Shown here piece after piece: positions 16,150 to 23,279 of a stretch of 64,000 nucleotides of DNA. The notes under the pieces were generated by a model that worked only from the letters and a program-made list of their open reading frames with translations, had not been told where the DNA came from and ran no database searches. Positions within the stretch are counted from its first letter, which is position 1. Each line of letters starts with the position of its first letter. A program made the translations under genes and the position numbers. This stretch comes from CAZRHR01 sp964578885 (GTDB taxonomy: Bacteria > Bacteroidota > Bacteroidia > CAIKAF01), in assembly GCA_964578885.1 (NCBI GenBank), contig CAZOEO010000004.1, forward strand, positions 124,001 through 188,000, in the 5' to 3' direction.

Positions 16150-17916
16150 TTAAAATTGAAAATAGATAAACGTCTGTGCATCAGCCAGTGCAAATTGATA
16201 AATCACCAGAAAAATCAAAATGCTGAGGCAGATTTGGGCGTAACCCGGAAGTGAAATAAAACGGAGTTTCATCGCTCGCTTCCACGTGGTTGGCAGCCAA
16301 TGTAAAATCATCCCAAGTACAAACACCAAACTGACCCAAATCAGACCATCGATTACGGCAAAAATGTATGACGGAGTCCAACCCGTTACATCGGCCATTT
16401 GGTGCCAAAGGGTACGCGCCGTGGCAACGGTATCTTCCGTATTTTTCACATCGCCAGCCCTGAAAAACAATCGTGTTAACGAGATGAAAATGAAGGTGAT
16501 GGCAATTTTCCAGACCCGGATTGCCCAATGGGTAGAATGTTCGTACGGACTTATTTTTCGCCAATATTTATACACCACCAAGGCCAATCCATTGAGCCCT
16601 CCCCAAATCATGAAATTCCAGGAAGCTCCATGCCATAATCCTCCTATGAGCATGGTTAACAGCATGTTGATATTGGTAATGAAATGTCGCCAAATCGTCG
16701 GTTTCCACAATCCCAGCAAATACCAAATCAGAAAAATAAACGCAACGGCAGGAAGTAACCGCCATTCATGTGCAATAGCCGCGACCACACCCGTAAGTAC
16801 GAAGGACCAAATAAAAGTACCCCAGGTGGCTTTTCGATTGCCTCCCAATGGAATATATAAATAATCTTTGAGCCAGGTAGAAAGGGAAATATGCCACCTT
16901 TTCCAGAAATCTGCTACGTTCTCTGCTTTATATGGCGAATTGAAATTTAATGGCAGTTTAAAACCCATGAGCAGCGCAACACCAATGGCCATGTCGGTAT
17001 AACCTGAAAAATCGGCATATACTTGTAAAGAATACACCAATAAGGAGAAAAAAACCTCAAACCCCTTCACCATTTCAGGCAAAGAAAAAGTTTTGTCTAC
17101 CAATCCTACTGCAAGATAATCTGCCAAAATGACTTTCTTAGCCATGCCGCTTAAAATGAGAAAGATAGCTAATCCAAACAGACGTTTAGACAAACGGTAG
17201 GGCTGGTAAATCTGAGGGATAAATTCTGCAGCCCGCACAATGGGACCAGCGACCAATTGAGGAAAATAGGCTACATAAAATCCGAAATCCATCAATCGGG
17301 TCACGGGTTTCAAACGGCCCCTGTAAAGGTCAGCTGCATAGGAAATGGTTTGAAACGTGAAAAAGGAAACGCCAACGGGCAGAATGATATCATCTGCACC
17401 GAAATAGGCCGTGGCTAAAAACTGATCGTTCCAGTGAAATATCGGAGCCAATGCCTCTAATCCTTGATTCGCCCAGTCGCCAAGCCAGTTTCTTACCACC
17501 AACGGAATTCCTGTGGCTTGTGAATAGGCGTCTGCTAAAAAATAGGTGTACTTGAAGTAAAAAAGGGAAATAAGATTGATGAAAACACTTACACTTAACC
17601 AGGCTGTCTTCTTTACCTGACCAGGTGCTGCGGCAATTCGCTGACCGATATAAAAATCTGTTACAGTAGAAAAGACCAGTAAGAGGAAGAAAAAACCGGA
17701 GGTTTTAAAGTAAAAGAAAAGGGAAACGGCAAAAAGGAAGGTATTCCGCATGGCCAGCTTCTTTCCGATGAGGGCCATGCCCACCATCACCAACATGAAA
17801 AAAGCCCAAAAGCTCCAAACAGTAAAAGTAATGGGATGGTTTTTATCGAAAACTGTGCACCAGTTTAGCCCTTGCTCAAAAAGGGCACTCCAACTGGGTA
17901 ACGCATTATTGGCCAT
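16150..17916 (-). CDS. MBOAT-family O-acyltransferase (AlgI/PatA-like)
   Basis: Polytopic inner-membrane protein of 588 residues that would pass acyl (probably acetyl) groups across the membrane to an extracytoplasmic acceptor. Family motifs: LPVGVSFFTFQTISYAAD, YFPQLVAGPI, QVYADFSGYTDMAIG, KRWHISLSTWLKDYLYIPLG (H342) and GGLWHGASWNF with the catalytic His (H429). It is the last gene of a five-gene minus-strand block; its ATG overlaps the stop of the upstream SGNH gene by 11 bases. By analogy with PatA/PatB and AlgI/AlgX systems the acyl group would be handed to the SGNH proteins encoded next to it. Confidence 0.92.
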   Translation of the reverse strand: MANNALPSWSALFEQGLNWCTVFDKNHPITFTVWSFWAFFMLVMVGMALIGKKLAMRNTFLFAVSLFFYFKTSGFFFLLLVFSTVTDFYIGQRIAAAPGQVKKTAWLSVSVFINLISLFYFKYTYFLADAYSQATGIPLVVRNWLGDWANQGLEALAPIFHWNDQFLATAYFGADDIILPVGVSFFTFQTISYAADLYRGRLKPVTRLMDFGFYVAYFPQLVAGPIVRAAEFIPQIYQPYRLSKRLFGLAIFLILSGMAKKVILADYLAVGLVDKTFSLPEMVKGFEVFFSLLVYSLQVYADFSGYTDMAIGVALLMGFKLPLNFNSPYKAENVADFWKRWHISLSTWLKDYLYIPLGGNRKATWGTFIWSFVLTGVVAAIAHEWRLLPAVAFIFLIWYLLGLWKPTIWRHFITNINMLLTMLIGGLWHGASWNFMIWGGLNGLALVVYKYWRKISPYEHSTHWAIRVWKIAITFIFISLTRLFFRAGDVKNTEDTVATARTLWHQMADVTGWTPSYIFAVIDGLIWVSLVFVLGMILHWLPTTWKRAMKLRFISLPGYAQICLSILIFLVIYQFALADAQTFIYFQF

Positions 17917-19168
17917 GTCGCAAAAGGTGTTTTTCGTAACTTTTTAGTATTGCGCTAAACATAAGATCACCCATCAGTCGATAACCTGTTGGGGTAAAGT
18001 GAACTTTATCTGCCTGGGCAAGTCCGTTGCTTTGCCAAATGGCCATGGATTGTAAACCGCCCATCACGGTGAAAAAATCCCATACACCACAACCTTCCGT
18101 TTGGGCAAGATAGCGCATGGCATCCCGAACCACCAAACCATTGGGATTCACGGCATAGCGACCTCGACGCATTCTTCGGAATGAATCGTTGTTCGTAATT
18201 AATACCATCATCGCCTGGGGATTCACTTCTCGCACCATGCCCATGAGTTGTCTGTAGTTTCCTTGAAATGCTTCGGGGGAAAATCCATATCCGGCCGCAT
18301 CATTGATCCCAATCCCAAAAATCACAACATCAGGCTTCAATTCCCGAAGATGATCCTTGAAATAAGCACATCTGAGGTACGAATAGGTACCGGCGCCATT
18401 CACCCCAATGGCATGATAAGTAATGCCCGGGTCACTATTTTCTAATTGAATGCCATATAAAACAAACGGCCCTGGAAGGCTATCTGCCGCTTCGAGTTGT
18501 AAGGTGACGGCATGCACATAAGTGTTTAAAAAAAATTCGGTGATTCCCTCTTCTGGATGATGGATGCTGCGAACGCCTAAACTATCGCCTCCTGCTACCG
18601 TTACTTTCATACGCTGTTCCCCGCGACCGTGAAATATTCGGATTTGGTTAAAATCGTACGCCGGATACCTCTCTCTTTTTAAAAAAATGGTCATAGATGC
18701 ACCTGCTTCTTCAGTAATCACAGCCATACCTGTTAATCCCAGGGGAACATCCGATTCTCTTCCCACGTTTTTTACCGCGCGCCATTGCCCTGTATGGGTT
18801 ACGTAATAATTTGGCGGGTTGTTGGTTCTGGCGAGTTGAAATGGAAAAATCAATCCCCGACTTCCTCGATTTCCCGGAAACAAGGTGGTGAATCGTTCTC
18901 TGATCCGACCACTAAGCACGTCTGCCTGCACATGACTCCCACCAATATGCACCATATTGATTTTGCCGGTGCCTCTGAAAATCAATTGGTCTAATTTTTT
19001 AAAAAATTGGCGCAATGGCAAACTATCTCCGTACCAATCCAACTGATTTTGCGCGTACTGGATAAAGGGAAAAGTGGGCATTTCATGTGGATAATCGCTC
19101 ACTTGTCCTTTTACACCTCCCCAAAATAGTCCCAAAATCAGGAAGATCTGCCAAACCTTACAACGCAT
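17906..19168 (-). CDS. SGNH hydrolase/acyltransferase with inserted beta domain (1)
   Basis: Secreted SGNH-fold enzyme of 420 residues (signal MRCKVWQIFLILGLFWGGVKGQ). The nucleophile is in HIGGSHVQAD (S78; GGSH in place of the usual GDSx), the block III Asn-Asp in GIGIND (N289, D290), and the catalytic Asp/His in DKVHFTPTGY (D387, H390). About 170-240 between the blocks is strand-rich and may be a carbohydrate-binding insert. All three catalytic residues are present, so it could be an esterase or an acyltransferase. It overlaps its neighbours by 11 bases on both sides. Confidence 0.85.
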   Translation of the reverse strand: MRCKVWQIFLILGLFWGGVKGQVSDYPHEMPTFPFIQYAQNQLDWYGDSLPLRQFFKKLDQLIFRGTGKINMVHIGGSHVQADVLSGRIRERFTTLFPGNRGSRGLIFPFQLARTNNPPNYYVTHTGQWRAVKNVGRESDVPLGLTGMAVITEEAGASMTIFLKRERYPAYDFNQIRIFHGRGEQRMKVTVAGGDSLGVRSIHHPEEGITEFFLNTYVHAVTLQLEAADSLPGPFVLYGIQLENSDPGITYHAIGVNGAGTYSYLRCAYFKDHLRELKPDVVIFGIGINDAAGYGFSPEAFQGNYRQLMGMVREVNPQAMMVLITNNDSFRRMRRGRYAVNPNGLVVRDAMRYLAQTEGCGVWDFFTVMGGLQSMAIWQSNGLAQADKVHFTPTGYRLMGDLMFSAILKSYEKHLLRHGQ

Positions 19169-20591
19169 GGCGCTTTTTTTCTCGTAAGGTAAACAGGTTG
19201 TATTCCCGTAAAAAACTTTGCAGGAGCATGTCGCCCATTTTTTTGGCTCCGGCTGGTGTAAAGTGAATATAGTCGCCTCCAGCCAATGGCGGGCTTTCCT
19301 TCACCCAGGCGGGCATGGCTCCTAAACCTCCCATGGCCTCTATCATATCGAAATATGCACAACCTTGCCGAAATGCAGCCGCTTTTAATGAATCCCGGGT
19401 GGCACCTAAATAGGGAAAGGATTGAAATTCACCATCTATTCGGGTCGACATGTCGGAGGGACCAATCACGATGATAGGCAGGTGTTTCTGATATTTACGG
19501 AACATTTTCAGCTGAAGCTCAAAACTTCGGGCAAATCGACCTGCTTCTTCTTTGCTTTCGATAGATGGAACCGCATTTCCTCCAAATTCGAGCCAAAGGG
19601 CTTCTGTCCCTAAGGCATCCCAACCTTTGAAAAGCAACGACTGATCTACACGGGTAAAAATGGTACCTGAACATCCGCGCATGGGTAAGTTGTCTACAAC
19701 CACGCCATGTTTGCTTTCCAGACTAAATCCGTACAATTCAAAACTTCCCGCTTCTCCCGTAGAAAAGGAAACAGTCAATGGACTGCCGGGATTGGACAAT
19801 TCGAAGCTAAAGGCTCTAAATCCATCCGTAGCGGAAAGAACTTGTTGCTGTCCATTCACCGAAATAGTTACGTCTTCTGTGGCTTCTCCTGCCAGTACTT
19901 TAATACGGCTGTAATGTCTGGCTTTGGGTGAAATACTGAATCCTGGAGAGAATTGTACTTGCGCTTCCGGACCTTGAACCAGTGTGAAATTGAGCAATGG
20001 CCCATATCTGCGATGGCCGGGTGAAACGGAATCTGGCGACCAAATCGCAAATCTGCGAAAAGTTCCGGAGTTGGTCTGCTTCACTGTGCCGGAAGGTATC
20101 ACTTGCAGCGGTGGCTGCAAGCCAGGTCCGCCTCCGCCAAACGATTGTTGCAATCCTTCTCGCACCACTTCGGTGAGCCGGTCTATCTCAATTTGTGAAT
20201 CGCCATAATGCATGATACGCACCAAGCCTGATTTTTTAGATTGATCCAGCGCGCGAAATAACGGATGGAGTAGGGTATCCTGATTTTCAGGAAAATGAAT
20301 GGCTGCGGGATGTTTTCTGGCGTTACGCGTCATCACAGTCAGGCTGTCCTGAGAGGCCAATGCTTCTACCAACGCCAGACTATCCGCCATTTCTTGTTTT
20401 CTCAATGCCGCCATGTCTACTACCGGCGATGACTCGGAACGCAATAATTTAGATAGCTGAGGCCATTTTAAATCCCAATCGTTTGTGATCGAACATTTTC
20501 CGCCGGGAATCAGACTTACCAAAAGCAAGCCTCCGCCAATGGCCATGCCAAATTTGACGACCCGCCAAGGGGAAATATACGGATTAGCCAT
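19158..20591 (-). CDS. SGNH hydrolase/acyltransferase with inserted beta domain (2)
   Basis: A 477-residue paralogue of the next gene in the block. One N-terminal transmembrane segment (FGMAIGGGLLLVSLI) anchors it. Block I is MHYGDSQIEIDR (S132), followed by a strand-rich insert of about 200 residues, block III is EFGGNAV (N339, with Ala in place of the Asp of GxND), and DYIHFTPAG supplies D440 and H443. Two related SGNH enzymes in series suggest successive steps, for example transfer from the membrane protein and then onto the polymer. It overlaps the LysM gene by 8 bases and the next SGNH gene by 11. Confidence 0.82.
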   Translation of the reverse strand: MANPYISPWRVVKFGMAIGGGLLLVSLIPGGKCSITNDWDLKWPQLSKLLRSESSPVVDMAALRKQEMADSLALVEALASQDSLTVMTRNARKHPAAIHFPENQDTLLHPLFRALDQSKKSGLVRIMHYGDSQIEIDRLTEVVREGLQQSFGGGGPGLQPPLQVIPSGTVKQTNSGTFRRFAIWSPDSVSPGHRRYGPLLNFTLVQGPEAQVQFSPGFSISPKARHYSRIKVLAGEATEDVTISVNGQQQVLSATDGFRAFSFELSNPGSPLTVSFSTGEAGSFELYGFSLESKHGVVVDNLPMRGCSGTIFTRVDQSLLFKGWDALGTEALWLEFGGNAVPSIESKEEAGRFARSFELQLKMFRKYQKHLPIIVIGPSDMSTRIDGEFQSFPYLGATRDSLKAAAFRQGCAYFDMIEAMGGLGAMPAWVKESPPLAGGDYIHFTPAGAKKMGDMLLQSFLREYNLFTLREKKRHAL

Positions 20592-21705
20592 TTTTCCGAA
20601 TCCTCAGTACTTGACCCGCACGAATCAAATCCGTTCGGAGATTATTCCACTTTTTTAATTCTGAAATGGTTACACCGCGGTATCGGGAAGCAATTTGCCC
20701 CAGGTTGTCGCCGGGTTTCACTTTGTAATGAATCCATTGAACAGTTTGTGGTGCTGCAGGTTTAGAGGGTAAGGGTTCTGGGACAATAAGGGGGGATGCC
20801 GACGCATTGGCAACAGGTTCAGATGTATACACGTCTTCTGGAAGAGATTCATATGCTTTGGCTAAATCGGCCGGCAAAAGAATTTCATATCCTTGGTTTC
20901 CAGGAATGTTTTCTGTACGATACATGGGATTCCACGCATGTAGTTTTTCTGGTGAGGTTTGTAAATGTTGCGCCAACAAGTGAAATTGCTCTGGCCGGGT
21001 CACTTTTACACGTTTCAGTTCAAAGGCTGGCTGAGGACCATGCTCCGCCAAACCATGTTCCGGAGCAAAGGCTAAAAGATAGGCTCCTGCGGTAAACCGG
21101 TAATACGCCTTTTGCTTTTCAGCGGATAAACCTGCTACCATAGAACTGGTTTGTTGTTTGCAGGTTCTTTCTCCGGCAGAAACCACGTCGGCTGGGGAGG
21201 TGATAAATGCCAAAAATGCCAAAGACCAATCCTGGAATTGAACATGCAAATCCTTGAGCCACCTTACCGCCACCATACTGGAACGCAAGGGGTCTCTGCG
21301 TTCATCTAAGGTTTCGTTTACCTTTAAACCATACCGAACCGCAACCAAATAAGGTAAATTCCACAATCCACTGCCGCCTTGCGGACTTACGAACAAGGGA
21401 TTGAAACCCGTAACTACCGGTAAATATTTTGCGATAGACGGAAGGTTATTTTTAGAAACGATAGGTTCAATCACTGGTAAATGAGACGATGCAGATAACA
21501 TCGTTTGCTGTAATCCTGCCGGATTCTGATACAGCTCTTCCCGAATCAGATGTCCAATTTCCGAAGACCACTGAATCCCTGATTGCGCAGCCATCTGTTG
21601 AAAACGTCGGTGAAAGGTGGAATCTGCGGGTAGCACATCGCCTGCCTGGAGACTTGTAAAAAGTCCAAGGCAAAACCAGAAAATGCCATGCGTTAATCCT
21701 CTCAT
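20584..21705 (-). CDS. LysM protein with a catalytically altered lytic-transglycosylase-like domain
   Basis: Secreted 373-residue protein (signal peptide about 1-21). Residues 85-185 follow MltD-type lytic transglycosylases closely (GFNPLFVSPQGGSGLW, YGLKVNETLDERRDP, WLKDLHVQFQDWSLAFLAF), but where those have Glu-Ser before the GF(N/D)P motif this protein has V98-T99, so the catalytic acid is missing. A degenerate LysM-like segment lies at 227-285 and a good LysM at about 325-370 (HYKVKPGDNLGQIASRY). It should bind peptidoglycan without cutting it and may tether the acylation enzymes encoded downstream. The stop overlaps the next gene by 8 bases. Confidence 0.82.
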   Translation of the reverse strand: MRGLTHGIFWFCLGLFTSLQAGDVLPADSTFHRRFQQMAAQSGIQWSSEIGHLIREELYQNPAGLQQTMLSASSHLPVIEPIVSKNNLPSIAKYLPVVTGFNPLFVSPQGGSGLWNLPYLVAVRYGLKVNETLDERRDPLRSSMVAVRWLKDLHVQFQDWSLAFLAFITSPADVVSAGERTCKQQTSSMVAGLSAEKQKAYYRFTAGAYLLAFAPEHGLAEHGPQPAFELKRVKVTRPEQFHLLAQHLQTSPEKLHAWNPMYRTENIPGNQGYEILLPADLAKAYESLPEDVYTSEPVANASASPLIVPEPLPSKPAAPQTVQWIHYKVKPGDNLGQIASRYRGVTISELKKWNNLRTDLIRAGQVLRIRKNG

Positions 21706-21774
21706 TCTTACAAAAATCTCCTTTTTTTCCTGAATTCAAAATGCTTTCGGTGAGTTTTTATTCACCATGCTGCG

Positions 21775-22488
21775 TCAATATGTTTTCACCGCCAAAAGTG
21801 AATCTATTATTGGTCGTATCTTCTTCTTCCACAGATGATAACCTTCGGCGTTTAAGTGTAGTCCATCTTTTAAAAATAAGCTGCGCTTGGCACGGCCTGC
21901 GTCATCCAGCATCTCGTCATGAATACTCAACCAGTGGCAACGTCCGGTTTGCTGTTTCAAGGCCAATATTCTCTCTTTGGCCATGGCATTGAAAGCTTGT
22001 TGTTTTTCCAGAAACTCCGCACTTTTTATCGAAGGCTTTACACTGATATAAACGAGTTGGGTGCGCGGCCAATGCAAAACGAGCTGCGACATCAGCAGAT
22101 TAAATTGCTCCAGAATGTGGGGAAGCATGGCATAGGGAAGACTCAAATCGTTTTCGCCGACATACAAAACCACCACTTTGGCACGAAGTGGACGAATCCA
22201 CTCCGGAAAACGAAGATTCATATCTACCAGGGTGCTGCCACCAAATCCCATATTCAACACCCGGTATGGCGCAAAATCTTCTTTCAGGGTTTTCCACCCC
22301 CGAATACTGGAAGAACCGGTAAAAACGATATCGAAACTATCGGATGGAGAAAAAGAGCGCTGCGCCTCAATAAAATGCGATTGAAACCTTGGGTGTTTAG
22401 GTATAATAGAATCGGCATACGTGCCTGTTTGAGCCCAAAGAAAACCACCCCAAAAGGCGAAAAAAAGTAAAAATATATGACGAATCAT
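21775..22488 (-). CDS. Small GDSL/SGNH esterase
   Basis: Secreted 237-residue SGNH hydrolase (signal MIRHIFLLFFAFWGGFLWAQ). Block I is FTGSSSIRGW (nucleophile S60), block II FGGSTL, block III YVGENDLS and block V DGLHLNAEGY, so the whole SGNH set is present without an insert. This compact form resembles acetylesterases acting on cell-surface sugars. It is the first gene of the five-gene block, 69 bases before the LysM gene; the spacing is wider than between the other members, so it may be only partly coupled. Confidence 0.82.
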   Translation of the reverse strand: MIRHIFLLFFAFWGGFLWAQTGTYADSIIPKHPRFQSHFIEAQRSFSPSDSFDIVFTGSSSIRGWKTLKEDFAPYRVLNMGFGGSTLVDMNLRFPEWIRPLRAKVVVLYVGENDLSLPYAMLPHILEQFNLLMSQLVLHWPRTQLVYISVKPSIKSAEFLEKQQAFNAMAKERILALKQQTGRCHWLSIHDEMLDDAGRAKRSLFLKDGLHLNAEGYHLWKKKIRPIIDSLLAVKTY

Positions 22489-22559
22489 AAATAAATAACG
22501 GGGAAAAGAGCGCCATCGTATGGATGAGGCTTTTTTCCCCGCAATAAATGAGTAAATGG

Positions 22560-23201
22560 TTAGTCCACCATGTTCACGCCCGGATATTTGGAGGCGTCGA
22601 ACACAAAAATGCTGGCCGGGAAATCCTTGTCCGGAGTGAGTCTTTCGATTCGGTAAGTGTATTTGGTTCCGTTTTTCCCGATAACCAACGCTTTTATAAT
22701 CTGAAGTTTATCTTCGTCGATATCTAATCGGACGATGCTATAATCTTTGTCCTTGGGATTGGTCGGGAAAAGGTCGATTACGGTAATTCTCCGTCCTCCA
22801 ACGGTTTTCTTTTCTTTTACTTTTCCTTTGAACCCTTTTTCATAGATGGTAAACATGGTTTGCGGCGTAAGGGCGTCTTCTTCCAGTTCTGTGACTGGAA
22901 CACGCTGTGCCTCATTTACATCTGCGCGATAAGTAATCACGGTTTTACCATCACAAACCACCGTTAGGCTGTCCATCTGGAGTTGATACAGGTCGCCTTT
23001 CATTTTTAAAACACCCCGGCTTTCCTGGTTAAGTCCCCGGCCTTCAATAAAAAAGGAAAAAGCCACTTCTACGCTTTTGTAGGACTTGGTCTTTTCACTT
23101 AACTTATCTAAAAGGGTTTTGGCTTCCCCTTCTACTTGTGCATGCAACATGGATAGGGTAGTGCTTAGCATAAAGCAAACCCCCAAAAATAAACGGTTCA
23201 T
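22560..23201 (-). CDS. lolA: Outer-membrane lipoprotein carrier protein LolA
   Basis: Periplasmic chaperone that carries lipoproteins from the inner membrane to the outer membrane. Signal peptide about 1-21, then a LolA-type open barrel: VEGEAKTLLDKLSEKTKSYKSVEVAFSF, GVLKMKGDLYQLQMDSLTVVCDGKTVITY, and a C-terminal FPASIFVFDASKYPGVNMVD. The length of 213 is normal. It lies 78 bases after ftsK, as is common in Bacteroidota. Confidence 0.88.
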   Translation of the reverse strand: MNRLFLGVCFMLSTTLSMLHAQVEGEAKTLLDKLSEKTKSYKSVEVAFSFFIEGRGLNQESRGVLKMKGDLYQLQMDSLTVVCDGKTVITYRADVNEAQRVPVTELEEDALTPQTMFTIYEKGFKGKVKEKKTVGGRRITVIDLFPTNPKDKDYSIVRLDIDEDKLQIIKALVIGKNGTKYTYRIERLTPDKDFPASIFVFDASKYPGVNMVD

Positions 23202-23279
23202 GAGAATGAATTTAACAATGGAATCAGGTTACAAATATTGTTCCGAAAATCGGAGGCCAAGGTAAAACAATTTTATGGC

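Noticed and set aside
21390..21440. Loss of the catalytic Glu in the LysM protein as a frameshift artefact
   Set aside because: The sequence on both sides aligns in the same frame with the family, with only the Glu-Ser positions changed.
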